Shown piece by piece: positions 10,206-18,701 of a DNA stretch of 64,000 nucleotides. The stretch comes from Bacillota bacterium. Lineage in GTDB: Bacteria > Bacillota > Bacilli > Alicyclobacillales > SLC66. The DNA is taken from NCBI GenBank assembly GCA_026627345.1, contig JAPNUP010000148.1, positions 39,922-103,921 on the forward strand. The letters are read 5' to 3'. Positions within the stretch are counted from its first letter, which is position 1. Each line of letters starts with the position of its first letter. The notes below the pieces were generated by a model that was not told the DNA's origin, made no database searches, and worked only from the letters and a program-made list of their open reading frames with translations. Both the position numbers and the translations under genes were made by a program.

Positions 10206-10876
10206 GAAATAGATCCTCCTTCTGGCGTTTGCGCGCTGGTCGCTATCATCCCTTCATCGCGCGCGCACAGTTCGCGCATGATGAGGGATGTCTGGGTCTC
10301 TATAAAGGCTGTGAGCGGATATGTGTGACGCAGCGACCAACGGCGAAACGCCCACATTTGGCCGAGCACCGTGATGTTGTGCGCCATGAGCGTCACTGAG
10401 CTCGGAGAAAGCGTAAAAGAGTGGTCCTCGATGCCTCGGCGGATCAACGTTGCAAACCGTTCGGTGATCGCTTCTTCGCGTCGCAACACGTAATGCATAT
10501 GGCCACGCGGTAGTGACTGCGTCTCTTGATACATGAGGAGAATAATATCTTGCAGTTCATCAATGACGCGCAAAAAGCCTTCCAGTAAGCGCGGCATCTG
10601 ATTGGCTGCAGTCTCGCCTGGTGTCGGCACTTGATCTAGTCGCGCTTCCAGTTCAGTGTGAATCATGTCGCATACCAAATACAAAATATCTTCCTTGGAG
10701 GTGACATATTCGTACAGTGTCCCAGTACCTAGTCCACTCGCCCGTGCGATCTCGCGCGTCGTAGTGCCATGATACCCTTTTTGGATAAATAACGCCGTGG
10801 CTGCGCGCACGATCTGTTCCCGTCGCTGCAAGACGAGTTGAGGGTCTTTAGCAGGCGGAAGAATCGGACTTCCCAT
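10202..10876 (-). CDS. TetR family regulator, probable acyl-CoA-type repressor of icmF
   Basis: A 224-residue TetR protein with an N-terminal helix-turn-helix ([27 protein letters not shown]) and an alpha-helical ligand domain. The ATG at 10876 is used because GGAGG lies 8 bases before it; a GTG three codons earlier falls inside the spacing. Its last codon overlaps icmF, so both are made from one message. A 20-bp palindrome sits just below the promoter, as expected for autoregulation. The ligand is unknown; fatty acyl-CoA is suggested by icmF and the fad genes nearby. Confidence 0.88.
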   Translation of the reverse strand: MGSPILPPAKDPQLVLQRREQIVRAATALFIQKGYHGTTTREIARASGLGTGTLYEYVTSKEDILYLVCDMIHTELEARLDQVPTPGETAANQMPRLLEGFLRVIDELQDIILLMYQETQSLPRGHMHYVLRREEAITERFATLIRRGIEDHSFTLSPSSVTLMAHNITVLGQMWAFRRWSLRHTYPLTAFIETQTSLIMRELCARDEGMIATSAQTPEGGSIS

Positions 10877-10904
10877 ACTGTACACCTCCTATGCGCATCT
10901 ATTC

Positions 10905-10937
10905 CCGAACGAGCGCTCAGTCGGTTCTATTGTAACA
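10905..10937 (-). promoter_or_regulatory. tetR-icmF promoter with palindromic operator
   Basis: Minus strand: extended -10 TGTTACAAT (10929-10937) is followed at once by a 20-bp imperfect palindrome, CCGACTGAGCGCTCGTTCGG (10905-10924), 8 of 10 positions symmetric. It covers the expected transcription start, so a bound TetR dimer would block initiation. The -35 box is poor. Regulator identity is inferred from proximity. Confidence 0.65.
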
Positions 10938-11000
10938 TAGTCACTTTGCAGAAAATAGAGAACTGAAACCGCAGTTATCGCACGCGGCTGGTGTACAAAA

Positions 11001-11035
11001 AAGAAGAAAGCCTCCGTCTGAGAGGCTTTCTTCTT
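11001..11035 (-). terminator. Terminator of the fadNAE operon
   Basis: A perfect 14-bp stem (AAGAAGAAAGCCTC / GAGGCTTTCTTCTT) with a 7-nt loop, and an A/T-rich tail on both sides. It lies 30 bases after the fadE stop. Confidence 0.88.
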
Positions 11036-11064
11036 CACGCCGTGATAACGAGAACGCCAACGCA

Positions 11065-12834
11065 CTAAGCCAGATATTGCTCGGCTTCAAGCACGCGTTT
11101 GGCAATGCGTCGTTTTAAAGCCACTGTATTGGTGGGAGTATACTTTGTCAGCTTGCGCACCATCGCCAAGCTCATCTTCAGGTCATCGCCTTCTTGCATG
11201 ACCGCCACGGTGTCTCTCGCCAATAGCTCTACTTGCGGGAAGGTTTGTGCGACAAACAACTGGACCATATCCGACTGCAAGGCGGCATCTCCTTTGTTGC
11301 TTTGAGCCGCTTTTTGTGCTCTCAAGAGGACGCTCTCCATGGCATACAGAGCGATACCGATGTCAGCGAGATTGGCTAGGACCTCTTGCTCGCGTTCGAT
11401 TTTCTGCCCGTAAGTCTGCACCGCCATACCTCCGACTGCCAGAAAGAGTTTACGGGTCATCTCTACAGCGTGTACCTCTTTACCGAGAGGCGCTTGCTCA
11501 TCCGCTGGTTCGATCATCCCTAACAGTTCAGACTGCACTTGTCCCGCGGCTTGGAGCAGTGCGACTTCACCTTTCATGGCCATCTTCAAAAGCGTCCCTG
11601 GAATGAGCAAACGGTTAATTTCGTTCGTTCCCTCAAAGATGCGATTGATGCGAGAATCGCGATACATGCGCTCGATCGGATAGTCTTGAATAAAGCCTGC
11701 GCCGCCGTGAATTTGTACGCCTTCATCCACGACGAAGTCGAGCATCTCGGAGCCGAACACTTTGTTGATCGAGCATTCAATCGCAAATTCAGCAATGGCC
11801 TTCGCCGCCACTTGTCCACCTTTTTCACCGGTCAGATCCACTTCCGTCAATGCAGCATCGATAGCGCCTGTCGTCCGGTAGGCGATCGTCTCTGCGACAA
11901 ACAGCTTGGTTTGCATATCGGCAATCTTCCCTTGAATAAGCGGAAAATTGGCAATCGGCTGTTTAAATTGTTCACGTGTCTTGGCGTATTTCACAGCCGT
12001 TTGAAGTGCCACTTTCGACCCACCGACTGCACCAACCGCCAGTTTGTAACGCCCAATATTCAGGATATTAAAGGCAATCACGTGACCGCGGCCTTTTTCA
12101 CCCAGCAAATTCTCGACTGGCACATGTACATCCTCTAGAATCAGCGGACGTGTGGAGGAGGCTTTAATCCCCATCTTCTTTTCTTCAGGACCGGTGGACA
12201 CACCCGGGTAGCCACGCTCGACAATGAACGCAGAGAAGTGTTCTCCGTCAATCTTCGCATAGACGATAAACACATCGGCAAAAGCCGAGTTGGTGATGTA
12301 CTGCTTTTGACCGTTCAGGATATAAGACTTGCCATCCGCAGACAGCTTCGCCGTCGTACGTGCGCCAAGTGCGTCGGAACCGGAGCCCGGTTCGGTCAGA
12401 GCGTACGCCGCAAACTTGGCACCGCTGGCGAGATCCGGTAGGTATTTTTTCTTTTGCTCGTCTGTGCCAAAAAAGATAATCGGCAAACTGCCGATGCCGA
12501 CGTGCGCCCCATGTGACAAAGCAAATGACCCAGCGTGACTCATGGCTTCGCCAATCAGGGATGAACTGACTTTATCGAGCGCCAGTCCTTCGTAAGCCTC
12601 CGGTACATCCGATGCGAGCAATCCGAGCTCGCCAGCTTTTCTCAAGAGACGTTGGGTAAGTTCCCAGTCCTGATGCTCGAGCTGATCGGCGACTGGCAGT
12701 ACCTCGCCTTCGACGAAATCCAGCGTCGTTTTCGCAATCATCTTGTGTTCATCCGTAAAATCCTCGGGTGTAAAAATCTCCTCTGGCGACGTCCCTGCCA
12801 CAAAGAATGCGCCACCGCGCTCGCGATCTGCCAC
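11065..12834 (-). CDS. fadE: Acyl-CoA dehydrogenase, FadE type
   Basis: A 589-residue flavoprotein that makes the trans-2-enoyl-CoA in the first beta-oxidation step. It has the N-terminal and middle domains (YALTEPGSGSDALG), and the catalytic base is the Glu of FEGTNEI near residue 395. An extra C-terminal helical domain of about 170 residues makes it VLCAD-like, as in Bacillus FadE. It starts with GTG after GGAGGG. It is the last gene of fadN-fadA-fadE, closed by a strong terminator. Electrons go to ETF, whose genes are not in the window. Confidence 0.93.
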   Translation of the reverse strand: MADRERGGAFFVAGTSPEEIFTPEDFTDEHKMIAKTTLDFVEGEVLPVADQLEHQDWELTQRLLRKAGELGLLASDVPEAYEGLALDKVSSSLIGEAMSHAGSFALSHGAHVGIGSLPIIFFGTDEQKKKYLPDLASGAKFAAYALTEPGSGSDALGARTTAKLSADGKSYILNGQKQYITNSAFADVFIVYAKIDGEHFSAFIVERGYPGVSTGPEEKKMGIKASSTRPLILEDVHVPVENLLGEKGRGHVIAFNILNIGRYKLAVGAVGGSKVALQTAVKYAKTREQFKQPIANFPLIQGKIADMQTKLFVAETIAYRTTGAIDAALTEVDLTGEKGGQVAAKAIAEFAIECSINKVFGSEMLDFVVDEGVQIHGGAGFIQDYPIERMYRDSRINRIFEGTNEINRLLIPGTLLKMAMKGEVALLQAAGQVQSELLGMIEPADEQAPLGKEVHAVEMTRKLFLAVGGMAVQTYGQKIEREQEVLANLADIGIALYAMESVLLRAQKAAQSNKGDAALQSDMVQLFVAQTFPQVELLARDTVAVMQEGDDLKMSLAMVRKLTKYTPTNTVALKRRIAKRVLEAEQYLA

Positions 12835-12863
12835 TTGATATCCCTCCAGTTTTGTAATCAGGC

Positions 12864-14042
12864 TTACAATCTTTCAAATACGCCGGCCGCTCCCATGCCG
12901 CCGCCGATGCACATAGTCACCAGACCATAGCGCCCACCGCGCCGCTTCAATTCTTCCAAGATGTCAATTGTTTGCCGCGCTCCTGTGCATCCGAGCGGAT
13001 GTCCAAGAGCAATCGCGCCGCCGTTGACATTGACTTTATTCATGTCCATGCCAAGGCTTCTCACAACTTGCAGAGCTTGGGCTGCGAACGCTTCGTTCAG
13101 TTCGATCAAATCGATCTCATCTAGTGTGAGACCGGCCTGAGCCAAGGCTTTGGGGACTGCGGCAATCGGTCCGACACCCATAATTTCAGGATCGACTCCC
13201 GCCACGGCAAAGCTGCGAAATACGCCTATCGGCTTTAGACCCTCGGCTGCCGCCCGGTTTGCCGACATCATCACGAGCATCGCAGCGCCGTCGCTTGTCT
13301 GTGAAGAGTTGCCTGCGGTGACGCTCCCGTTGACTGCAAATGCCGGCCGGAGCTTAGAAAGAGCTGCCAAAGAGGTGTCCGAACGCACACCTTCATCTTC
13401 GGCAAAACGCTTTTGTACGCGCTCGGGCCTACCCTCTTCATCCACAATCGTAAGACTTACGTCAAGTGGTACGATCTGATCGCGCGTCTTTCCTGCCGCG
13501 ATCGCAGTCGCCGCCAGCTCATGACTGCGCAGCGCGAACGCATCTTGATCCTCGCGTGAGATGCCAAAGCGTTTCGCCACCTCTTCCGCCGTGTGCCCCA
13601 TCGAAATGTACGCTTGTGGAAAGTGTTCTGCCAGATAAGGGTTCGGGCTGATGTTGTGACCGCCCATCGGCAATCGGCTCATACTTTCGACGCCACCTGC
13701 CACGGCTACTTCGTAACCGCCGGTTTGAATGCTTTGCGCAGCCATGGCAATCGCCTGCAGGCCCGAACTGCAAAAACGATTGACGGTTTGCCCTGGAACA
13801 GATGTGGGCAACCCAGCGCGTAGCAGGAGATTGCGGGCGATATTCATCCCTTGTTCCGCTTCAGGTGTGGCGCATCCGAGGATGACGTCCTCGATGGCGG
13901 CGGGGTCTAAACCTTCGACGCGTGCCAGCGTCTCTTTGAGTACCGCAGCCCCGAAGTCGTCCGCCCTCGTTTCCCGCAGGGTGCCGCGACCAGCTTTGCC
14001 AACCGCACTGCGCGCACCCGCCACAATGACCGCTTCTTTCAT
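12864..14042 (-). CDS. fadA: Acetyl-CoA acyltransferase (thiolase)
   Basis: A 392-residue thiolase that cleaves 3-ketoacyl-CoA. The nucleophilic cysteine is in [11 protein letters not shown], the catalytic His in [14 protein letters not shown], and the second Cys in [12 protein letters not shown]. The ATG at 14042 is preferred over a TTG two codons earlier, because AGAGGG is 7-8 bases upstream of it. It is the middle gene of fadN-fadA-fadE. The 92-base gap to fadN carries a hairpin element. Confidence 0.94.
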   Translation of the reverse strand: MKEAVIVAGARSAVGKAGRGTLRETRADDFGAAVLKETLARVEGLDPAAIEDVILGCATPEAEQGMNIARNLLLRAGLPTSVPGQTVNRFCSSGLQAIAMAAQSIQTGGYEVAVAGGVESMSRLPMGGHNISPNPYLAEHFPQAYISMGHTAEEVAKRFGISREDQDAFALRSHELAATAIAAGKTRDQIVPLDVSLTIVDEEGRPERVQKRFAEDEGVRSDTSLAALSKLRPAFAVNGSVTAGNSSQTSDGAAMLVMMSANRAAAEGLKPIGVFRSFAVAGVDPEIMGVGPIAAVPKALAQAGLTLDEIDLIELNEAFAAQALQVVRSLGMDMNKVNVNGGAIALGHPLGCTGARQTIDILEELKRRGGRYGLVTMCIGGGMGAAGVFERL

Positions 14043-14065
14043 CGCCAATCCCTCTTTTCCAAATT

Positions 14066-14105
14066 AAGAATAACGGCGCAACCGCTTATTCTTCCCGTGG
14101 ACGGT
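14066..14105 (-). repeat. Dispersed palindromic element, copy 2 (best formed)
   Basis: AAGAATAA (14066-14073) pairs with TTATTCTT (14086-14093), with an inner CGG/CCG pair and a short GCGCAA-type loop. The adjoining 14094-14105 continues the sequence shared with copy 1. It lies in the fadN-fadA gap and ends about 24 bases before the fadA start, so it could alter message processing or relative expression. Confidence 0.65.
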
Positions 14106-14134
14106 GGTGCGTCAGCACCATGTCACCCTATCGA

Positions 14135-16537
14135 TCAATTGCGAAGTGGCTTTCCAGTCTTTAGTGTGTGAGCCATTCGCGCTTGGGTCTTTGGCTCCGC
14201 GCACAGAGACAAGAAGGCTTCGCGCTCCAAATCGAGCAGGTAATCCTCAGAGACGAGCGTTTTTCCTGCGACGTTTCCGCCGGTCAGTACGCGAATCACT
14301 TGTTTGGCCACTTTTTCGTCGTGATCACTGATATAGCCACTCTTCTTCATACCGTACACACCAATTTTCAGCAAAGCTGCACCTTCTTCGCCGACGACGC
14401 GAATCGCCTTTGGCTTGCGGGGTACAAATCGCTCTGCGAGAGATAGAACCGCCTGTTTGGCGTCGTACAGTTGCTGTTCCCGAGAAACAGTTACAGCGTC
14501 GCCTTTACGCAAATACCCAAGTTCTAGCGCATCCGCTGCACTGGTCGACACTTTAGCGAGAGCAATGCGTTCAAAAGCCTGTTGTACAAACGGCATGGCC
14601 GACACGTCCTCGTTGTCAGGCATCCGCTCCATGGCGCGGATCAGCATTTCTTTGTTGCCGCCGCCGCCTGGAAGCAAGCCTACGCCCGTCTCCACCAGCC
14701 CCATGTACGTCTCAGCCGCCGCCTGTACACGCGTCGCCGGAAAGCACATCTCCGCCCCGCCACCTAGCGTCAGCCCGTAGGGAGCTGCCACCACTGGTTT
14801 GCGCATGTATTTCACGCGCATGGTGGCGCGCTGAAACTGGCGCACGGCGAGTTCAACCTCATCGTAATCCTCATCTTGCGCCGCCATCAGAATCATCATT
14901 AAATTGGCTCCAACGCAAAAGTTCGGCGCAACGGACGAGGTGATCACCAAGCCTTCGTAATTTTTCTCTGTCTCGTCCGCCGCTTTCATCAGCATCGTGA
15001 CAATATCAGAGCCGATGGCCTGTTTCGGCGAGTGAAAATCGAGCGCCAGAATACCATCGCCAATGTCAACCAGGCTTGCCCCTTTGTTTCCCATCACAAG
15101 ATGTCCGTTTTGCCGTAAAACTTGCAAATCAATCGCGCGCACATCTGTCTGTTTCTCACGGTATCCCGACGAGGTGAAAAACTGCTGTACTGTCGGTTGA
15201 TCTAGGTGTGCGCTGTAAAACGATGAACCTGTCGTCAGCATGTCCGTCACGAAGGCAGGAACCGTGATTCCTTCTGACTGCATACGTTGAACCGAGCGCT
15301 TGACACCGATCGCGTCCCACAGTTCAAAAGGGCCGAGTTCCCAGTTAAAGCCCCACTTCATCGCCTGATCGATCGCAACGATATCTTTCGCGATCACACC
15401 GACTAGTGATGCGCTGTAGGCGAGTACTCTGCTGATGACGCGCCAGAGAAACAAGCTGGCAGCATCATCTCCATAGAGCAACGCCTTCACCTTCGCTGTC
15501 AGATCCCCTGCTTGCCGCGCAGCTTCAAACGAGGCGGATTGCAACTTGCGTCGTGGCCTGTACGCCATCGTCGAGAGATCGAGTGCCAAGATTTCGGATC
15601 CGCGTTCACCTTTGACTTTGTGAAAAAATCCTTGGCCTGCCTTGTCTCCGATCCAACCGCGAGAGACCATTTCCAGCACCTCTGCAGGCACTGTAAAAAC
15701 AGCCTTTTCTTTCTCGTCAGTCGACTGTTCCTGCACATTCTTGGCGACATGCACAAAGGTGTCGATCCCGACAATATCGAGCGTGCGAAACGTCGCACTT
15801 TTCGGTCTGCCAAGCACTGGACCAGTCAAAAGGTCGACCTCATCGACGCCAAACGACGTTTTCTTCATCTCTTCAAGAGTAGCTAATAAGCCAAATGTTC
15901 CAATCCGGTTGGCTATAAAATTCGGCGTATCAAAAGCGACGACCACTCCTTTACCGAGAACACGCTCTCCAAACTCGCACATTCCCTGTACGATATCAGG
16001 GTCCGTCATATCCGTCGGAATAATCTCTAGTAGCTTCATATAGCGCGGAGGATTGAAGAAGTGTGTGCCTAGGAAATGTTTCAAAAAGTCAGTCGATCGC
16101 CCTTGTGACATCGCGGTGATCGACACGCCTGAGGTATTAGAGCTGACGATCGATCCTGGTTTGCGAGCAGCGTCCACGCGAGCGAGCAGCGCACGCTTGA
16201 CGTCAAGGCGCTCCACGACGACTTCGATAATCCAGTCGCAATCAGCCAATTTGTCAAAATCATCATCCAGATTACCAGTTTCAATGAGATCCAGTGCTTG
16301 CGGTACATACAGCGGCGCTGGTTTCGCTTTAAGCAAATGTGTGCGACCGAGGTTAGCCAGTCGATTCCTCACCTCTTTACTCGCCAGCGTAAGCCCTTTC
16401 TTTTCCTCGTCAGGGGTTAGCGCTGTAGGAACGATATCGAGCAGCAAACTGGGAATGCCCACGTTAGCCAAGTGCCCGGCGATCGCTGCGCCCATCACAC
16501 CTGAGCCAAGAACCGCGACCCGTCTTATCGATAGCAT
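14135..16537 (-). CDS. fadN: 3-Hydroxyacyl-CoA dehydrogenase / enoyl-CoA hydratase, FadN type
   Basis: An 800-residue bifunctional beta-oxidation protein. The N-terminal NAD-binding site is VLGSGVMGAAIAGHLANVG, followed by the hydroxyacyl-CoA dehydrogenase C-terminal domain. The last 250-300 residues form a crotonase-fold hydratase with the oxyanion-hole segment GLTLGGGAEMC and GLLPGGGG. This dehydrogenase-first order is the Bacillus FadN layout and the reverse of E. coli FadB. It is the first gene of the fad operon, with GAGGAGGG before the ATG and a promoter-like site upstream. Confidence 0.95.
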   Translation of the reverse strand: MLSIRRVAVLGSGVMGAAIAGHLANVGIPSLLLDIVPTALTPDEEKKGLTLASKEVRNRLANLGRTHLLKAKPAPLYVPQALDLIETGNLDDDFDKLADCDWIIEVVVERLDVKRALLARVDAARKPGSIVSSNTSGVSITAMSQGRSTDFLKHFLGTHFFNPPRYMKLLEIIPTDMTDPDIVQGMCEFGERVLGKGVVVAFDTPNFIANRIGTFGLLATLEEMKKTSFGVDEVDLLTGPVLGRPKSATFRTLDIVGIDTFVHVAKNVQEQSTDEKEKAVFTVPAEVLEMVSRGWIGDKAGQGFFHKVKGERGSEILALDLSTMAYRPRRKLQSASFEAARQAGDLTAKVKALLYGDDAASLFLWRVISRVLAYSASLVGVIAKDIVAIDQAMKWGFNWELGPFELWDAIGVKRSVQRMQSEGITVPAFVTDMLTTGSSFYSAHLDQPTVQQFFTSSGYREKQTDVRAIDLQVLRQNGHLVMGNKGASLVDIGDGILALDFHSPKQAIGSDIVTMLMKAADETEKNYEGLVITSSVAPNFCVGANLMMILMAAQDEDYDEVELAVRQFQRATMRVKYMRKPVVAAPYGLTLGGGAEMCFPATRVQAAAETYMGLVETGVGLLPGGGGNKEMLIRAMERMPDNEDVSAMPFVQQAFERIALAKVSTSAADALELGYLRKGDAVTVSREQQLYDAKQAVLSLAERFVPRKPKAIRVVGEEGAALLKIGVYGMKKSGYISDHDEKVAKQVIRVLTGGNVAGKTLVSEDYLLDLEREAFLSLCAEPKTQARMAHTLKTGKPLRN

Positions 16538-16564
16538 AGATCACCCTCCTCACGTCATGATTCC

Positions 16565-16593
16565 ATGATAGCAGAGTGCCAGGGCTTTGAACA
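16565..16593 (-). promoter_or_regulatory. Putative promoter of fadNAE
   Basis: Minus strand: TGTTCA, 17-bp spacer, then extended -10 TGCTATCAT. The predicted start is about 20 bases before the fadN ATG. The -35 is a weak match, so the extended -10 would carry it. No copy of the palindrome found before tetR-icmF was seen here. Confidence 0.45.
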
Positions 16594-16653
16594 TAGATTT
16601 TCGACTGATTGGTCAATTTTCTTTTTCGGAGGGAACTGGGAGCCAGCAGGGGT

Positions 16654-16753
16654 GGGGCCCGGGGGGTGGCCGAGGGACAAGGGCCGGTCCGCCGCTCCAC
16701 GCTATCGCCAAACGCGGCGGACCGGCCCTTGCCCCTCGGCCTGTGGGGGCCCC
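16654..16753. repeat. Large GC-rich inverted repeat
   Basis: The left arm (16668-16695) and right arm (16714-16741) match over 28 bases with one mismatch, around an 18-nt loop. An outer GGGGCCC pair adds to the stem. It is the largest hairpin in the window and occupies the noncoding gap between fadN and dat. The reading frames across it are low-complexity artefacts. Confidence 0.85.
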
Positions 16754-16764
16754 AAAGAGGGCTG

Positions 16765-16800
16765 CTTCCCCCTTTCGCCTCTTCAGGCGAAAGGGGGAAG
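16765..16800. repeat. Perfect 16-bp inverted repeat (second hairpin of the block)
   Basis: CTTCCCCCTTTCGCCT and AGGCGAAAGGGGGAAG are exact reverse complements around a CTTC loop. It follows the large hairpin after 11 bases. It could terminate the dat message, but there is no T-run. Confidence 0.85.
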
Positions 16801-16826
16801 GGCGCTGATGCTTTGCCGGAGTAGGC

Positions 16827-16886
16827 GGGCTCGCCCCCTCCGGGGCATCGCCGCTCTGCTGGGGCTCGCCCCCTCCGGGGCATCGC
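16827..16886. repeat. Two 25-bp direct repeats, each with an internal palindrome
   Basis: The units at 16827-16851 and 16862-16886 are identical, beginning GGGCTCGCC and ending GGCATCGC. Each contains GCCCCCTCCGGGGC, able to fold back on itself. The second copy ends 5 bases before the dat stop codon. Confidence 0.85.
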
Positions 16887-16890
16887 TGAG

Positions 16891-17751
16891 CTAGAGAGGG
16901 AGAGTGGCGGTGTAGGCGGACTGTAGGCGGCGGACTACGCTGCCTGGAGACAGAGCTTTTAGACCGACCGCTTGTCCGTCGATCTCAATGATGGGTGCGA
17001 TTTCGGTTAGCGTGCTCATCGTGAAAATTTCGTCCGCAGTCATGAGTTCGGTTGGGGTGAAGCGTTTTTCTTCGACAGCGATGCCGAGATCGGCGCACAT
17101 CGACAAGACGGATGCGCGGGTGATGCCGTGGAGAATGTGTTCTGTCGCAGGGTGAGTGATCAGCATGCCGTCTTTGATCATGGCGACGTTGCTACTGGTG
17201 CCTTCTGTGATAAAACCGTCGCGCACGAACAGCGCATCGTTGACACCGGCGTCTAGTGCTTTTTGTTTGGTCATGACATTGGGAAGTAGATTCAGCGACT
17301 TGATGAAGCACAGCTGCCAGCGGATGTCGGGTGACAAGATAACGCGTTGTCCCCGCTCGCGGACAGCGGTAAATTTTGAGTCGTCGACCGGGCGCACAGT
17401 GAGACTGAGATGTGTAGGGACGGCGGGATATGCGTGGTCGCGACGTGCGATGCCACGAGAAAGTTGGAAGTACACTTGGGATTCTTGCAGTTGGGAGCGG
17501 ACAATCGCTTCTTCAATCAAAGCAACTAGCCCATCGAGCGAGCGGTCTAGAGTCAGACCGATCGCTTTAGCGCTGCGGTCAAAGCGCTGGATGTGCGCTT
17601 CTAGCAGATGTGGTTTACCGCGATATACGCGAATGACTTCGTAGATGCCGTCGCCGAACTGGTGCGCACGATCATCAATGGGTATAACAGGTTCGTCCAA
17701 CGCCACAAAGCGGCCCCGGGCGTACGCAATGCCATCGGTCTCTATGCTCAT
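16891..17751 (-). CDS. dat: Class IV aminotransferase, probable D-alanine aminotransferase
   Basis: A PLP enzyme exchanging amino groups between D-amino acids and 2-oxo acids, supplying D-Glu or D-Ala for the wall. FGDGIYEVIRVYRGKP near the N-terminus and the PLP lysine in CFIKSLNLLPN, followed by EGTSSNVAMIKDG, are typical of the D-amino acid branch rather than the branched-chain one. The start is unsure: AAGGAG is 14 bases before this ATG, and a GTG five codons earlier overlaps it. Divergent from the HIT gene. The repeat block abuts its 3' end. Confidence 0.88.
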   Translation of the reverse strand: MSIETDGIAYARGRFVALDEPVIPIDDRAHQFGDGIYEVIRVYRGKPHLLEAHIQRFDRSAKAIGLTLDRSLDGLVALIEEAIVRSQLQESQVYFQLSRGIARRDHAYPAVPTHLSLTVRPVDDSKFTAVRERGQRVILSPDIRWQLCFIKSLNLLPNVMTKQKALDAGVNDALFVRDGFITEGTSSNVAMIKDGMLITHPATEHILHGITRASVLSMCADLGIAVEEKRFTPTELMTADEIFTMSTLTEIAPIIEIDGQAVGLKALSPGSVVRRLQSAYTATLPL

Positions 17752-17820
17752 TTTGCCAATGTCCACTCCTTCTTGTTATCATACATCGTATCATCGCACG
17801 AAAATGAAGGAGTGGGAAGA

Positions 17821-18162
17821 GTGGAATGTATTTTCTGCAAAATTGCCGCTGGTGAATTGCCGGCCAAGAAGGTTTTCGAATCTGAACACGTCGTTGCTTT
17901 TGAAGACATCCATAAAGTGGCACCTGTACACGTGCTGGTCATCCCGAAGGTGCACAGACAGTCACTGCTTGAGGTAAACCCGAACGATGTCGACCTCCTT
18001 AGCGGCGTACAAGAGGCCATCCGCGCCGTGATCAAAGACACAGGGATCGAGCAAACCGGATTTCGTGTCATCACCAACTCAGGCGCGGCCGCTGGTCAGA
18101 CGGTGTTTCATCTGCATTTTCATGTCATAGGCGGTCGCGAACTCGCCATGACACTAGCGTAA
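17821..18162 (+). CDS. HIT family nucleotide hydrolase/transferase (Hit/HinT type)
   Basis: A 113-residue histidine-triad protein. It has C-I-F-C near the N-terminus (a zinc-binding pair seen in many Bacillota HIT proteins), and the active motif is HLHFHVIGG near the C-terminus. Members hydrolyse nucleoside phosphoramidates or similar adducts; the true substrate is not known. The GTG start has AAGGAG 8 bases upstream. A long hairpin follows, shared with the convergent cupredoxin gene. Confidence 0.92.
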   Translation: MECIFCKIAAGELPAKKVFESEHVVAFEDIHKVAPVHVLVIPKVHRQSLLEVNPNDVDLLSGVQEAIRAVIKDTGIEQTGFRVITNSGAAAGQTVFHLHFHVIGGRELAMTLA

Positions 18163-18166
18163 TAAC

Positions 18167-18212
18167 AGGTGCAGCACGTCATAGCTTCTGGCATAATCGG
18201 CGTGCTGCACCT
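18167..18212. terminator. Bidirectional hairpin between HIT and cupredoxin genes
   Basis: A 12-bp perfect stem, AGGTGCAGCACG / CGTGCTGCACCT, with a 22-nt loop lies exactly between two convergent stop codons. Confidence 0.7.
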
Positions 18213-18578
18213 TCACTTCACCTCAATCTCTCCAGACAATCCTGGTTCTTTACTGCCGCCCGTGTCCGAGAAAAATGGATACGACCCCTTCTTATCGGGA
18301 CTAAAGCCGACATTGGTCGTCTTTTTCGCTGGCAGGTTAGCTGTAAAAATATAAAACGCAGGAAGGATGAAATTGTGTGTCTTGGTCCCCTTATTCACAA
18401 TGGTGATCGTCACCGGTTGATTGAGATGAGCCGTGATATGCGCTGGCGAAAAAGCATGATCGTTCACCACGATCCGGTAGCTTTCGGCATGCGCTGCTTG
18501 CGAATTCAGCAACGTAGCGCCGAATATGGCTAAAAACGCGGTGGCCACGCGCGCTCGTGAAAAAGCGTAGACATTCAA
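18213..18578 (-). CDS. Secreted cupredoxin-fold protein lacking the usual copper cysteine
   Basis: A 121-residue protein with a signal peptide (hydrophobic core, then S-Q-A-A-H-A before E32) and a small beta-sandwich typical of cupredoxin_1 domains. One histidine (H68 in THNFILP) sits where a copper ligand is expected. The C-terminal loop, normally C-x-x-H-x-x-M, reads PFFSDTGGSKEPGLSG with no Cys, His or Met. It may bind metal poorly, or serve as a structural or partner domain. It acts outside the membrane. No redox partner is next to it. Confidence 0.78.
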   Translation of the reverse strand: MNVYAFSRARVATAFLAIFGATLLNSQAAHAESYRIVVNDHAFSPAHITAHLNQPVTITIVNKGTKTHNFILPAFYIFTANLPAKKTTNVGFSPDKKGSYPFFSDTGGSKEPGLSGEIEVK

Positions 18579-18701
18579 CGTTAACTATCCCTCGCTTTAT
18601 ACGTCTTTACACCTATCATTGCCGTGAACTGTGACGGAGCAACCCCCCAGTGCGGTCATACAATTACGATGTCCCAAAACACTCCACTGCATCCGACTCT
18701 G

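Noticed and set aside
16587..16894. Long open frames on both strands across the GC-rich block
   Set aside because: Translations are low-complexity Pro/Arg/Gly runs produced by the inverted repeats; none has a binding site or a known domain.
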